64,000 bases of DNA from Streptomyces sp. V4I2 (GCF_030817655.1 NZ_JAUSZM010000003.1:2418001-2482000); one strand, 5' to 3'. Counted from the first letter of the stretch, positions 34,542 to 44,563 are shown. Notes: a model not told the origin generated them from the sequence alone. Numbers and translations are program-made.

Positions 34542-35510
34542 CTACGCGGCCAGCGTCCCCGGCATCACCGCCCGTGGACCGAACTTCGCTCGCGCGCGGT
34601 CCGCGACCTCCTCGATGCGGCGGAGTTTCTCGTCCACGGGGTCGAAGGCGAGCTGGTAGGAGGCCTGTTCGGCGGGGCCGAGGGCCTCGGCGCGCAGGGT
34701 GACCGAGCGGACCCGGGCACGCTGGAGGCCGAGGGCCTCGTACAGGCCGTAGGCCGCCTTCGTCAGCGCGGCCGAGTGTGCGGTCGGTTCCTTGAGGGTG
34801 CGGGTGCGGTTCGTCGAGGAGCGGTCGGCGTAGCGCACGGTGAGGGTCAGGGTGCCGCAGACCTTGTCGAGGGCGCGCAGCCGGGCGCCCAGTTCCTCGG
34901 CGGCCGAGAGCAGGGCGCGGCGGTGCCGGTCGGCGTCCAACTCGTCGCGGTGGAAGGGGCGTTCGGCGGCCAGTGAACGGGACACGGCGTTCGGCACGAC
35001 CCGGCCGCGGTCGATGCCGTTCGCCTTCTCGCGCAGCTCGCGGCCGGCCTTCGCGCCGACCAGCCGCTGGAGGGTGGACAGGGGTGCGGCGGCGACCAGG
35101 CCGAGGGTGTCGAGGCCGTACTCGCCCAGGGTGCGGGCGGTCGCGGCGCCGACGCCGGGGAGCGCGGCGACGGGCTGGTCGGCGAGGAACGCGGCGACGG
35201 CGTCCTCGGGCACCGCGCAGGTCACCCCCGGCTCGGCGTCGCGCAGCGCGAGGCGGGCCAGCATCGGGCCGGGCCCGGCGCCGATCACGCAGTCGACGCC
35301 GTGCAGGGCGAGCGACCGGACCCGGATCACCGACGCCAGCTCCACGGCGCTGCGCCCGAAGTACCGTTCGGCGCCGCGCAGATCGGCCAGCGCCCCGTCC
35401 GGCGGCAGCGCCTCGACGACGGGCGTGAACTCCTCGAGCAACCCGAGCAGCCCCGGCAGGGCCGCCTCGTGCATCGGCGGCAGCTGGAAACGTACGCAGA
35501 GGATGGTCAT
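34542..35510 (-). CDS. ImuB-like catalytically impaired Y-family polymerase
   Basis: A 322-residue protein with Y-family folds: AAALPGVGAATARTLGEYGL-like helix-hairpin-helix region (VAALPGVGAATARTLGEYG), a little-finger region and YQLAFDPVDEK near the end, a possible clamp contact. The N-terminal strand ILCVRFQLP lacks the metal-binding Asp of active polymerases, and ALPPDGALADLRGAERYFG replaces the SxDE motif, so it should be non-catalytic, as in ImuB. ATG 35510 overlaps the DnaE2 stop (ATGA). It probably tethers DnaE2 to the sliding clamp. Confidence 0.78.
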   Translation of the reverse strand: MTILCVRFQLPPMHEAALPGLLGLLEEFTPVVEALPPDGALADLRGAERYFGRSAVELASVIRVRSLALHGVDCVIGAGPGPMLARLALRDAEPGVTCAVPEDAVAAFLADQPVAALPGVGAATARTLGEYGLDTLGLVAAAPLSTLQRLVGAKAGRELREKANGIDRGRVVPNAVSRSLAAERPFHRDELDADRHRRALLSAAEELGARLRALDKVCGTLTLTVRYADRSSTNRTRTLKEPTAHSAALTKAAYGLYEALGLQRARVRSVTLRAEALGPAEQASYQLAFDPVDEKLRRIEEVADRARAKFGPRAVMPGTLAA

Positions 35511-38500
35511 CCCGCACTCCCCGGACTCTGATGCCACAACTTCCGTACTTTCGCGGGCTCTTCGCCCGCAGGGCGCAGATCGGCCCACGGATGCAGTTCG
35601 TATCCGGTGGGCATCTGGATTCGCCTGCCCCCTGTCGAATCCCCGCCTCCTTCCGGCACGGGCTCCGCCAGCCGTGCCGCCACCACGTCGAGCCCGCCCT
35701 CGGCGCGCAGTTCGACCAGTTCGGCGAGGTTCCAGGCGGCGGCGCCCACCACGCTGAGGCTGCGCGGGCCGCGGCGCTGCACCACCCCGCGCACCAGCAG
35801 CAGCCAGGAGTGGAAGACGGTGTGCGCGCAGGCGTCGTGGGAGTCGTCGAAGAAGGCGAGGTCGACCAGGCCGGTGCCGTCGTCCAGGGTGGAGAAGATG
35901 ACCCGCTTGCCGGACCGGATCGGCGGCGTCTGGGTGGCCGCCTTGGCGCCCGCGACCAGCACCGTCTCCCCGTGCCGCGCCTCCCGCAGCCGCCGCGCCG
36001 ACACCACGCCCAGCTCGTCGAGGAACGCCCGGTGGTCGTCCATCAGATTGCGCGAGGCGTCCATGGACAGCACACCCAGCTCGGCGCTCAGCTTCTCCGC
36101 CGAGGAGAGGTCGGGCAGCCCGGCCGGGGCGGTCTTCCGGCCGCCCGCCAGCGGGAGTTGGCCCCCGCCGCTGCCACTGCCCCGGGCTCCCCGGTGCAGC
36201 TCGGTCAAGTGCAGTTGCAGATCGCGGCGGTTGGCACCGAAGGCATCCAACGCACCCACCTGCGCGAGTCGCTGGGCGAGCGGACGGCTCGGGCGGGCCC
36301 GTTCCCAGAAGTCGAGCAGCGAGGCGTACGGCTGCCCGTCCGCGACCCGCGCCGCCTCGGCCTCGCTGATGCCGTGGACGTCGGAGAGGGCCAACCGCAG
36401 CCCCCACACCTTCGATTCAGACACCAGTTCGATACGGTGGGCGACCGCCGACCTGTTCACGTCCAACGGCAGGATCGGCACCCCGCGCCGCCGCGCGTCC
36501 GCCAGCAGCAGCCGCTTCGGATACATCCCGGGGTCGTGCGTGAGCAGCCCGGCGTAAAAGGCGGCCGGGTGGTGCGCCTTCAGCCACGCCGACTGGTACG
36601 TCGGTACGGCAAAGGCGACCGCGTGCGCCTTGCAGAAGCCGTACGACCCGAAGGCCTCGACGATCTCCCAGGTCCGCTGAATCGTTTCTGCGTCGTAACC
36701 CTCGGCCGCCGCGTGCTGCGCGAACCAGGTCCTGATCCGCCCCTGCGACTCCGGGTCGGACAGCCCGCGCCGCACCTGGTCCGCCACCCCGCGCCCGCAG
36801 CCGGTCATGATGGCGACGATGTCGATGATCTGCTCGTGGAAGACGACGACTCCGTACGTCTCCTTCAGCGGCCCTTCCAGATCCCGGTGCGGGTAACGCA
36901 CCGGCGCCCGCCCGTGCCGCGCCTCGATGAACGGCCGCACCATGTCGGCGGCGACCGGACCGGGCCTGAAGAGCGAGATGTCGACAACGAGGTCGTGGAA
37001 GGTGGCCGGCTGGAGCCGCCCCACCAGGTCCCGCTGGCCCGGCGACTCGATCTGGAAGCAGCCCAGGGTCTCGGTGGAGCGGATGAGTTGGTACGTGGCC
37101 GGGTCGCCGTCCGGCACCGCGTCCAGGTCGATCCGCTCCCCCGTCGCCCGCTCCACCTCCGCGACCGCGTGCGCCATCGCCGACTGCATCCGCACGCCCA
37201 GCACGTCGAGCTTGAGCAGGCCGAGGTCCTCGACGTCGTCCTTGTCGAACTGCGCCATGGGCAGCCCTTCGCCGCTGGTCGGCATGACCGGCGTACGGGA
37301 GAGCAGGGAGGCGTCGGAGAGCAGGACCCCGCAGGGGTGCATGGCGACTCCGCGCGGGAGGGCGTCGAGGGACTCGACCAGCTCCCAGAGGCGTCCGTAC
37401 CGCTCCTTCTCCCCCGCCAGTTGCCGCAGTTCGGGCAGCTCCTCCAGGGCCGCGCGGGCGTCGCGGGCGCGGATGTGCGGGAAGGACTTGGCGATGCGGT
37501 CGATGTCGGCCGGGTCCATGGACAGGGCGGCGCCCACGTCACGGATCGCATGCCGCACCCGGTAGGTCTCCGGCATCGCGACCGTCGCGACCCGCTCGGC
37601 GCCGAACCGGCCGATGATCGCGCGGTAGACCTCCAGGCGGCGCGCGGACTCCACGTCGATGTCGATGTCCGGCAGGGCGATCCGTTCCTTGGACAGGAAG
37701 CGCTCCATCAGCAGCCCGTGCGCGACCGGGTCGGCGTGCGCGATGCCGAGGAGGTGGTTGACGAGGGATCCGGCGCCGGAGCCGCGGGCGGCGACCCGGA
37801 TGCCCATGTGCCGTACGTCGTCCACCACTTGAGTGACCGTCAGGAAGTAGGAGGCGAAGCCGTGGTGGGCGATGATGTCCAGTTCCCGGTGCATCCGCTC
37901 CCAGTACGGGCGCTTCCCGGCGTAACCGCGCAGCACCATCCCCGCCGCCGCCCGGGAGGCCAGCGCCCGCTGCGCGGTGCGGCGGCCCGCGCCGACCAGG
38001 TGCGGTTCGGGGAAGTGGACGGTACCGATGCCGAGGTCGTCCTCGGGGTCGACCAGGCACTCGGCGGCCGTCGCCCGGGTCTGTTCCAGCAGGCGGTGGG
38101 CGGTGTCACGGCGAAAGCCGGCGGCCTCGACGACCCGCTCGGCGGCCTGGACCATGGCGCCCTCGTCCTTGAGCCAGGCCTCGCCGGAGTCCAGTTCCTT
38201 GGTCGCGTCGACGGGCACCAGGCGGCGGGCGGCGTCCAGGACGTCGGCGACCGGGCCGAGCCCGGGATCGGCGTACCGGACGGCGTTGCTGAGCACGGGG
38301 CGGATCCGCTGTTCGGCGGCGAAGCCGACGGTGCGGGCGGCGAGGCGCAAGGAGCCGGGTCCCGTACCTTTGCGGCCGTGCCAGACGGCTTCGAGGCGCA
38401 GGGCGTCGCCGTAGACCTCCCGCCAGGGGGCGAGCAGCTTGGCGGCGCGGTCGGGGCGTCCCGCGGCGAGGGCGCGGCCGACGTCGGAGGCGGGGCCGAG

Positions 38501-38923
38501 CAGGACGGTCAGGCCGTCCGCCATGTTGTCGGCCCAGGGCAGCAGGGGCGTGCCCTCCCCCGCGTGCGAGGCCGTGACGAGCCGGCACAGGTCGGCCCAG
38601 CCGCGGGCGCCGTCCCGGGCGAGGAAGGTGACGCGGGGTGTCGACTCGTCGATGAAGGCACCTCCGCGCACGGGGGTGCGGCGCCGCTCCTGCCGTCCGC
38701 GCCCGGGCACCTCCACCGCGAGGTCCACGCCGAACAGCGGGCGGACCCCTTCCTTCGCGCACGCTTTGGCGAAGCGGACCGTGCCGGCGAGGGTGTCGCG
38801 ATCAGTGAGGGCGAGGGCGTCCATGCCCCGTTCGGAGGCGCGCTCGGCCAGCCGCTCCGGGTGCGAGGCCCCGTATCGCAGGGAGAAACCGGAGACGGTG
38901 TGCAGATGCGTGAAACCCGGCAC
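35507..38923 (-). CDS. dnaE2: Error-prone DNA polymerase III alpha-like subunit
   Basis: A 1138-residue C-family polymerase. The PHP domain starts the protein (GFTHLHTVSGFSLRYGASHP, then DALALTDRDTL), the catalytic palm has LPDIDIDVESARRLEVY and GSGAGSLVNHLLGIAHADPV, then GVAMHPCGVLLS, helix-hairpin-helix and OB domains follow. Its length is typical of DnaE2. GTG 38923 has GGGAGG 5 bases upstream and begins at PGFTHLH; the longer frame from 38965 would start inside a LexA box. It works in damage-induced mutagenic bypass with ImuB. Confidence 0.92.
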   Translation of the reverse strand: MPGFTHLHTVSGFSLRYGASHPERLAERASERGMDALALTDRDTLAGTVRFAKACAKEGVRPLFGVDLAVEVPGRGRQERRRTPVRGGAFIDESTPRVTFLARDGARGWADLCRLVTASHAGEGTPLLPWADNMADGLTVLLGPASDVGRALAAGRPDRAAKLLAPWREVYGDALRLEAVWHGRKGTGPGSLRLAARTVGFAAEQRIRPVLSNAVRYADPGLGPVADVLDAARRLVPVDATKELDSGEAWLKDEGAMVQAAERVVEAAGFRRDTAHRLLEQTRATAAECLVDPEDDLGIGTVHFPEPHLVGAGRRTAQRALASRAAAGMVLRGYAGKRPYWERMHRELDIIAHHGFASYFLTVTQVVDDVRHMGIRVAARGSGAGSLVNHLLGIAHADPVAHGLLMERFLSKERIALPDIDIDVESARRLEVYRAIIGRFGAERVATVAMPETYRVRHAIRDVGAALSMDPADIDRIAKSFPHIRARDARAALEELPELRQLAGEKERYGRLWELVESLDALPRGVAMHPCGVLLSDASLLSRTPVMPTSGEGLPMAQFDKDDVEDLGLLKLDVLGVRMQSAMAHAVAEVERATGERIDLDAVPDGDPATYQLIRSTETLGCFQIESPGQRDLVGRLQPATFHDLVVDISLFRPGPVAADMVRPFIEARHGRAPVRYPHRDLEGPLKETYGVVVFHEQIIDIVAIMTGCGRGVADQVRRGLSDPESQGRIRTWFAQHAAAEGYDAETIQRTWEIVEAFGSYGFCKAHAVAFAVPTYQSAWLKAHHPAAFYAGLLTHDPGMYPKRLLLADARRRGVPILPLDVNRSAVAHRIELVSESKVWGLRLALSDVHGISEAEAARVADGQPYASLLDFWERARPSRPLAQRLAQVGALDAFGANRRDLQLHLTELHRGARGSGSGGGQLPLAGGRKTAPAGLPDLSSAEKLSAELGVLSMDASRNLMDDHRAFLDELGVVSARRLREARHGETVLVAGAKAATQTPPIRSGKRVIFSTLDDGTGLVDLAFFDDSHDACAHTVFHSWLLLVRGVVQRRGPRSLSVVGAAAWNLAELVELRAEGGLDVVAARLAEPVPEGGGDSTGGRRIQMPTGYELHPWADLRPAGEEPAKVRKLWHQSPGSAG

Positions 38924-38958
38924 ACGCACCTCCCGCACTCGTGAGCCCGACGGGCTCT

Positions 38959-38972
38959 CGAACATCTGTTCC
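38959..38972 (-). promoter_or_regulatory. LexA (SOS) box upstream of dnaE2-imuB
   Basis: GAAC-ATCT-GTTC (38960-38971, within CGAACATCTGTTCC) fits the actinobacterial LexA pattern GAAC-N4-GTTC. It lies 36-49 bases upstream of the chosen dnaE2 start. Confidence 0.8.
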
Positions 38973-39076
38973 CAACCACCTCACCCCCACCATAGACCAA
39001 TTTTCGAATGCGTGTGCGACATCCGTTCGGGCCTGTCCCACCTGCGCAAACGCCCCACGAACCGGACCGTGGGGGC

Positions 39077-40132
39077 ATGACGCAGCCCACCGGTGCCGAC
39101 CCTTCGCGTACGTCCTTCCTCGGCGAGGTGGGGGACGCCGTCACCCCGCGGGCGACGGCGCTCGTGCTCGGCGCGGTCGCGCTCCAGCTGCTGTTCATCG
39201 CCTCCTATGTGGGGGCGCTGCACGACCCGAAACCCAAGGACGTGCCCTTCGGAGTCGTCGCGCCGCAGGCCGCGGCCCGGCAGGCGGTGACCCGGCTGGA
39301 GCAGCTGCCCGGCTCGCCGCTGGACCCGCGCGCGGTGACCGACGAGGCGACGGCCCGCGAGCAGATCATGAACCGGGACATCGACGGCGCACTCGTCGTC
39401 GACCCGGCCGGCACCACCGACACCCTCCTGGTCGCCTCCGGCGGCGGCACGGTCCTCGCCACCGCCCTGGAGACGCTCACCACCACCCTGGAGCAGGCCG
39501 AGCGGCGGTCGGTCAGAACGGTCGACGTGGCGCCGGCCTCCGCCCGGGACTTCGACGGGCTGTCGTCCTTCTATCTGGTCGTCGGCTGGTGCGTCGGCGG
39601 CTATCTGTGCGCCTCGATCCTGGCGATCAGCACCGGCGCCCGGCCCGCCGACCCGCGCCGCGCGGTGATCAGGCTGGTCACGATGGCGCTGGTCTCGGTC
39701 GTCGGCGGGCTGGGCGGCGCGATCATCGTCGGGCCGGTCCTGGACGCCCTGCCCGGCAGCGTGGCGGCCCTCTGGGGCCTCGGCGCCCTGATCACCTTCG
39801 CGGTCGGCGCCGCCACGCTCGCCCTCCAGGGCGTCTTCGGCATCGTCGGCATCGGCCTCGCGATCCTGCTCGTGGTGATCGCGGGCAACCCGAGCGCGGG
39901 CGGCGCCTTCCCACTGCCGATGCTGCCGCCGTTCTGGAACGCCATCGGCCCGGCGCTGCCGCCGGGCGCCGGCACCTGGGCGGCACGCTCGATCGCGTAC
40001 TTCGAGGGCAACGACACGACCGCCTCGCTGCTGGTGCTGTCGGCGTGGGCGCTCGCGGGGATCGTCATCACGCTGCTGGCGGCGGGGCTGCGCGCAAAGC
40101 GACAGCCGAGGCAGACCGCGCAGAGGGCGTAG
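39077..40132 (+). CDS. YhgE/Pip or ABC-2-like membrane protein
   Basis: A 351-residue protein with one N-terminal membrane segment (ALVLGAVALQLLFIASYVGA), an extracytoplasmic loop of about 130 residues (PFGVVAPQAAARQAV, NRDIDGALVVDPAG) and five or six C-terminal segments (FYLVVGWCVGGYLCASILAI, then VSVVGGLGGAIIVGP). This layout matches DUF3533/YhgE-Pip and ABC-2 permeases without an ATPase nearby. GTGGGGGC precedes ATG 39077. It may take part in export of an unknown compound. Confidence 0.72.
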   Translation: MTQPTGADPSRTSFLGEVGDAVTPRATALVLGAVALQLLFIASYVGALHDPKPKDVPFGVVAPQAAARQAVTRLEQLPGSPLDPRAVTDEATAREQIMNRDIDGALVVDPAGTTDTLLVASGGGTVLATALETLTTTLEQAERRSVRTVDVAPASARDFDGLSSFYLVVGWCVGGYLCASILAISTGARPADPRRAVIRLVTMALVSVVGGLGGAIIVGPVLDALPGSVAALWGLGALITFAVGAATLALQGVFGIVGIGLAILLVVIAGNPSAGGAFPLPMLPPFWNAIGPALPPGAGTWAARSIAYFEGNDTTASLLVLSAWALAGIVITLLAAGLRAKRQPRQTAQRA

Positions 40133-40272
40133 GCGACGCAGGCCGCCGGCCGGGCGGGCGGCTCGCGAAAGTCTCACGGACGACGCAGGCGAAGCCGCGG
40201 ACGTCGCAACGGCCGTCGACGGGACACCGGCTCGCCCCACCCGTGGCGGCGGCTCGGTCCCCTACGACGCGA

Positions 40273-40304
40273 AAGTCCCGCCCCTCGCGCGCGGGGCGGG
40301 ACTT
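40273..40304 (-). terminator. Terminator downstream of streptogrisin-type protease 1
   Basis: AAGTCCCGCCCC and GGGGCGGGACTT form a perfect 12-bp stem with an 8-base loop, 23 bases beyond the stop of the leftward protease gene. Confidence 0.85.
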
Positions 40305-40326
40305 CACGAAGCCGGACTGTCGTGCG

Positions 40327-41409
40327 TCAGCCGATCTGCGTACCGGTCGCGGACAGCGCCTCCGTCACCGGCTGGAAGAAGGTCTCCCCGCCCGAGGTGC
40401 AGTCGCCGCTGCCGCCGGAGGTGAGGCCGATCGCGCTGCTGCCCGAGAAGAGCGAGCCGCCGCTGTCGCCGGGTTCGGCGCAGACGTCGGTCTGGATCAG
40501 GCCGTTGACGATGTCGCCGCTGCCGTAGTTCACGGTGGCGTCCAGGCCGGTGACGGTGCCGTCGTGCACCTGGGTGGTCGAGCCGCTGCGGGTCACCTGC
40601 ATGCCGACGGTGGCCTCGGCCGCGCCGGTGATCTGCTGGGCGGAGCCGTCGTACAGGTCCACCTCGCTCGGGTGGTCCACGTCGGCGGTGTACTTGACGA
40701 GGCCGTAGTCGTTGTCCGGGAAGCTGGAGACCTCGTTGGTGCCGATCTCGGTGCCGCTGGAGTCCGACCAGGTGGAGATGGACTCGGTGCAGTGCCCGGC
40801 GGTGAGGAAGTACGGCTCGCCGCCCTTGACCACGTTGAAGCCGAGCGAGCAGCGCCCGCCGCCTCCGGTGATGGCGTCGCCGCCCGCGATGAAGGGCTTG
40901 AACTCCCCCTTGGTGGTCTTGAGTTCGGCCGTGGCGCCGAGTTCGTCGACGACCTTGGTCAGCTTGGCCAGCTCGGCCTTGGAGACCGTGCGGTCGGCGG
41001 TGACCACGACCTTGTTGGTCGTCGGGTCGGTCGCCCAGGAGGTGCCGGGGATGGCCGCGTCCTGGGTGAGGGTGCTGCGGGCGCTCTTCAGCTCGGCGAG
41101 GGAGTTCTCGACGATTCTCGCCTGGGCCCCGGCCTCCTCGACGGTCTTGGCCGCGGCCTCGTCGAGCACGTTGACCACGAGGCTCTTGGTCTTCGCGTCG
41201 TAGAACGTGCCCGCGGCGTCGGAGCCGAGGTCCTGGCCGAGCGTCGAGGCGAGCTTTCCGGCCGACAGGGCCGAAAGGACCTGGAGCTCAGGGGTGTTCG
41301 CCGGCTCGCTGGCGTTCGCAGTCTGGAAGGTGACTCCCGCGGCGACCAGTGCGGCGATGCCCGCACCTGCCACGGCGGCCCGCCGCCTGGGTATGCGTCG
41401 GTGCTTCAA
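40327..41409 (-). CDS. Secreted streptogrisin-type serine protease (S1, alpha-lytic group)
   Basis: A 360-residue preproprotease starting at TTG 41409, with AGGAGG upstream. The signal peptide ends near FQTANA. A prodomain of about 150 residues (including [20 protein letters not shown]) precedes the mature enzyme at about residue 175 (IAGGDAI). The triad is His in FLTAGHC, Asp in DNDYGLVKY and Ser in [12 protein letters not shown]. It is a paralog of the protease at 42661, sharing the ending [11 protein letters not shown]. It digests extracellular protein. Confidence 0.92.
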   Translation of the reverse strand: MKHRRIPRRRAAVAGAGIAALVAAGVTFQTANASEPANTPELQVLSALSAGKLASTLGQDLGSDAAGTFYDAKTKSLVVNVLDEAAAKTVEEAGAQARIVENSLAELKSARSTLTQDAAIPGTSWATDPTTNKVVVTADRTVSKAELAKLTKVVDELGATAELKTTKGEFKPFIAGGDAITGGGGRCSLGFNVVKGGEPYFLTAGHCTESISTWSDSSGTEIGTNEVSSFPDNDYGLVKYTADVDHPSEVDLYDGSAQQITGAAEATVGMQVTRSGSTTQVHDGTVTGLDATVNYGSGDIVNGLIQTDVCAEPGDSGGSLFSGSSAIGLTSGGSGDCTSGGETFFQPVTEALSATGTQIG

Positions 41410-41640
41410 CTCGCGTCCTCCTGTGGGGGGTCGGTCCGGAGGTTGTGGGGATCTCGCGGACCGGAAGGCTGGTTGACAAGCGCCTACTCTTCCGAACCCC
41501 ACAGGGGGCGCACAAGGTCGACTTCCGGACGCGCGTAGAACGCGATTGCGCGCCCCCTCCGGTTTTGACTGTCCACGGTCACCCCAGGCCCTTCGCGCTG
41601 CAAACACCACGTGCGAGTAACCTTCATCAACCTGTGAGGT

Positions 41641-42510
41641 CTAGTCCTGTCTTGAAATCGACCCCTGCACATCGGAGTTCGGCCGGGGCTCGACGGACGG
41701 ACGTTGCTCCTGCACCGGTTGCTGCGCCACGGGCGGCGCCTGCTGCACCGGCTGTTGCGCCCTCTCCAGGAACCGCAGCAGCTCCACCGGGAACGGCAGC
41801 ACCAGCGTCGAGTTCTTCTCGGCGGCGACCGCCACCACTGTCTGCAGCAGCCGCAGTTGCAGCGCGGCGGGCTGCTCCGACATCTCCTTGGCGGCCTCGG
41901 CCAGCTTCTTCGACGCCTGGAGTTCGGCATCGGCGTTGATGACCCGGGCCCGCCGCTCCCGGTCGGCCTCGGCCTGGCGGGCCATGGACCGCTTCATGGT
42001 CTCGGGCAGCGACACGTCCTTGATCTCGACCCGGTCGATGGTCACGCCCCACTCCACGGCCGGGCTGTCGATCATCAACTCCAGCCCCTGGTTCAGCTTT
42101 TCGCGGTTGGAGAGCAGATCGTCCAGCTCGCTCTTGCCGATGATGGACCGCAGTGAGGTCTGCGCCATCTGCGCGACCGCGAACCGGTAGTCCTCCACCC
42201 GGACGACCGCCTCGGCCGGCGCGGTCACCTTGAAGTAGACGACGGCGTCGACCCGCACGGTGACGTTGTCCCGGGTGATGCCCTCCTGACCGGGCACCGG
42301 CATCGTCACGATCTGCATATTGACCTTCCGGAGCTTGTCGATGCCCGGAACGACCATGGTGAAGCCCGGTCCGCGCACCTCCGACCGGAGCTTCCCGAGC
42401 CGGAAGACCACACCCCGTTCGTACTGTTTGACGACCCGCGCCGCAGCCATCACGTACACCGCTCCGGCAGACGCGAGCGTCACTCCCGCCGCCACCAGCT
42501 CCTCGACCAT
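41641..42510 (-). CDS. SPFH/band-7 (stomatin-like) membrane protein
   Basis: A 289-residue protein with an N-terminal membrane hairpin (LVAAGVTLASAGAVYVMAAA) and a band-7 domain (VKQYERGVVFRLGKLRSEVR, GFTMVVPGIDKLRKVNMQ, EWGVTIDRVEIKDVSLPETM). A coiled-coil region follows (QAEADRERRARVINADAELQ), then a Gln/Pro-rich tail. ATG 42510 or the GTG just before it may be the start. Proteins of this group scaffold membrane microdomains. It sits between two secreted proteases but has its own promoter space. Confidence 0.88.
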   Translation of the reverse strand: MVEELVAAGVTLASAGAVYVMAAARVVKQYERGVVFRLGKLRSEVRGPGFTMVVPGIDKLRKVNMQIVTMPVPGQEGITRDNVTVRVDAVVYFKVTAPAEAVVRVEDYRFAVAQMAQTSLRSIIGKSELDDLLSNREKLNQGLELMIDSPAVEWGVTIDRVEIKDVSLPETMKRSMARQAEADRERRARVINADAELQASKKLAEAAKEMSEQPAALQLRLLQTVVAVAAEKNSTLVLPFPVELLRFLERAQQPVQQAPPVAQQPVQEQRPSVEPRPNSDVQGSISRQD

Positions 42511-42573
42511 CACGGCCCCCAGGGTCCGATGTGACCGCCTGTATGTCGACGGTAACGCCGGTGCCGGACAAGG

Positions 42574-42608
42574 GCGAGCCCCCGCACGAGAGTTGCGTGC
42601 GGGGGCTC
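42574..42608 (-). terminator. Terminator downstream of streptogrisin-type protease 2
   Basis: CGAGCCCCCGCACG and CGTGCGGGGGCTCG form a perfect 14-bp stem with a 7-base loop, 53 bases beyond the protease stop and before the band-7 gene. Confidence 0.88.
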
Positions 42609-42660
42609 GTCTGCTGCTGGCTGCAGGCAGGCCGTACAGGTGCCGGAGTTCGGCCGGGGC

Positions 42661-43566
42661 CTAGTAGACGCTGACGCCGTAGGCGCTGAGCGCCTCGGTG
42701 ACAGGCTGGAAGAACGTCGTTCCGCCGGAGGTGCAGTTGCCGCTGCCTCCGGAGGTGAGACCGTAGGCGGTGCCGTTGCTGCCGTACAGCGAGCCGCCGG
42801 AGTCGCCGGGCTCGGCGCAGACGTTGGTCTGGATCAGACCCGAGACGATGTCGCCGCCGCCGTAGTTGACGGTCGCGTTGAGGGCGGTGACACGGCCGCT
42901 GTGCGTACCGGTGGTGGAGCCGTCGCGGATGACGGTGGTGCCCACGGCGGGCGTGGCCGCGCGGGTGATGTCCACACCGTTGGCGGTGCCGGGCCTGCTG
43001 ACGGACCCGGAGTACCGCACGATGCCGTAGTCGTTGCCCGGGAAGCTGGAGCCCGTGGTCGAGCCGATGACCGTGGTGCGGGCGGAGTTGGAGTACCAGC
43101 TGCCCGCGCCGTCGGTGCAGTGACCGGCGGTCAGGAAGTACTGGACGCCGCTGCTGTTCTGGACGTTGAAGCCGAGGGAGCAGCGCCAGCTACTCGCATA
43201 GATGGCGTCGCCGCCCTGGATCAGCTTGTTGAACTTGCCGGGGGTCCGCTTGATCGTGAGCGCGTCGGCGGTGGTGCCCGCCTGCTCCTTGATCTTCGCG
43301 ATCTCGGCCTGGGAGACCGTGCTGTCGACGGTGACGACGACACGGTTGGTCTTGCTGTCGACCGCCCAGGCGGTGCCTGGGATGTCGGCCTTGAGCACCG
43401 AACTGCCGGCGCTCTTGAGGGCGGTGGCGCTGAACGTGGTGGGGGCGTCGGACGCGTTCGCGCTGGGGATCGCGACGGCTGCGGCGGCGGCGAGTCCGGC
43501 GGTCACGGCGATCAGCCGGGTCCGTCTCGTAATGCCACTGCGGGGGGTGGTGCGCTTGATCCTCAC
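42661..43566 (-). CDS. Secreted streptogrisin B-type serine protease (S1)
   Basis: A 301-residue preproprotease. GTG 43566 has GGAGG upstream and gives a classical basic signal peptide ([20 protein letters not shown], cleavage near SANA). The shortened prodomain of about 80 residues is typical of streptogrisin A/B. The mature part begins near [18 protein letters not shown]; the triad is His in [10 protein letters not shown], Asp in GNDYGIVRY and Ser in [13 protein letters not shown]. It ends [20 protein letters not shown]. It is an extracellular broad-specificity protease. Confidence 0.93.
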   Translation of the reverse strand: MRIKRTTPRSGITRRTRLIAVTAGLAAAAAVAIPSANASDAPTTFSATALKSAGSSVLKADIPGTAWAVDSKTNRVVVTVDSTVSQAEIAKIKEQAGTTADALTIKRTPGKFNKLIQGGDAIYASSWRCSLGFNVQNSSGVQYFLTAGHCTDGAGSWYSNSARTTVIGSTTGSSFPGNDYGIVRYSGSVSRPGTANGVDITRAATPAVGTTVIRDGSTTGTHSGRVTALNATVNYGGGDIVSGLIQTNVCAEPGDSGGSLYGSNGTAYGLTSGGSGNCTSGGTTFFQPVTEALSAYGVSVY

Positions 43567-43776
43567 TTTTCGTTCCTCCACATGGGAAGTCGGGGGCCCT
43601 CGTGGGGTCGGGCCCGTGAGGCGCAGCCAGGGTGCGGGGTGCCCGGATTCCGAACACGCCGTGCTCCTGACAAGCGCTGAGGGGGAGTATTCGGCCGAAC
43701 GACCGGTCGCCGCAAGGGCGCCTTTCGGCCGTCAAGCTTTGAACGATCTCTGCGGTCTACGCGAGATGACTGCTTC

Positions 43777-44559
43777 TCAGAGCAGGTGCCGCTCCCCCGC
43801 CTCGACCGCGAGCTCCAGCGTGTTCCCCGGTGGCGGGAAGGGGCAGATGAAATGGTCGGCGAACGCGCACGGCGGCAGCAGCGCCCGGTTGAGGTCGACC
43901 GTCGTACGCCCGTCGGCGTCGGGCGCGGCGGGCCGCAGGAACCGGAAGCGGTAACTGCCGTTCCCGCTCGTGGCATCGCCGAAAACCGCCCACAGCGAAC
44001 CGTCGCCCTGGACCGTCACCTGAAGCGTCAGCTCCCGCCCGTCCAGACGGAAAGCCAGTTCCCCGCCGAGGCCGAGACCGCGCGCGCGTCCATCCGCGTT
44101 CTCGACCCGTACGGTGCGGTCCTCGCCGTACTGCGTGAAGCGCCCCGGCACCGACCAGCGCGGATCGTACGGCGTGGCCTCGATCCCCCGGAACGCCCGG
44201 CGGGCGGCGGAGGCGGGGTCGAAGTCGCGCACACCCCACACGCCTTCACGCACCAGCACGACCAGCCGCCGCTCGCCGTACGCCACCCGGGCGACGCCGG
44301 CCGGACCCCGGTCGGCGGTGAGCCGCACCGCACCGGCGAAGGGCTGCCCGTCCACGGTGAGGCCGTCCCCGTCGGCGGCCGTGAGGACGACCGCGTCGCC
44401 CTCGACGGTCCATGACCCGGCGATGTCCGGAAGTCGCCCGCCCGGACAGTCCTCCAGCCAGTAGGTCCCGGTCAGCGCGAGCGGTCCGTAGGGCGCCGCC
44501 ACCGTCTCGGTGCGGTGCTCGTGCCACTGCTTCCACGCCTCGGACGCGTCCGTCGTCAT
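43777..44559 (-). CDS. DUF1684-family protein
   Basis: A 260-residue soluble protein. The DUF1684 end motif is clear: YRFRFLRPAAPDADGRTTVD, then LNRALLPPCAFADHFICPFP. The start (WKQWHEHRTETVAAPYGPLA) matches family members. GGAAGGG precedes ATG 44559. It is last in a leftward group with two flavin monooxygenases, 4 bases behind the nearest. Its function is not known; it appears in a scavenging operon whose transporter is broken. Confidence 0.8.
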   Translation of the reverse strand: MTTDASEAWKQWHEHRTETVAAPYGPLALTGTYWLEDCPGGRLPDIAGSWTVEGDAVVLTAADGDGLTVDGQPFAGAVRLTADRGPAGVARVAYGERRLVVLVREGVWGVRDFDPASAARRAFRGIEATPYDPRWSVPGRFTQYGEDRTVRVENADGRARGLGLGGELAFRLDGRELTLQVTVQGDGSLWAVFGDATSGNGSYRFRFLRPAAPDADGRTTVDLNRALLPPCAFADHFICPFPPPGNTLELAVEAGERHLL

Positions 44560-44563
44560 GTGC

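Noticed and set aside
35531..38944. Very long open frame antisense to dnaE2
   Set aside because: It mirrors the third-position GC bias of dnaE2, has no ribosome binding site and gives a His/Arg/Gly/Val-rich product without family motifs.
38923..38965. Longer dnaE2 start at ATG 38965
   Set aside because: The start codon lies inside the LexA box and has no ribosome binding site, whereas GTG 38923 has GGGAGG and begins at the conserved GFTHLH.
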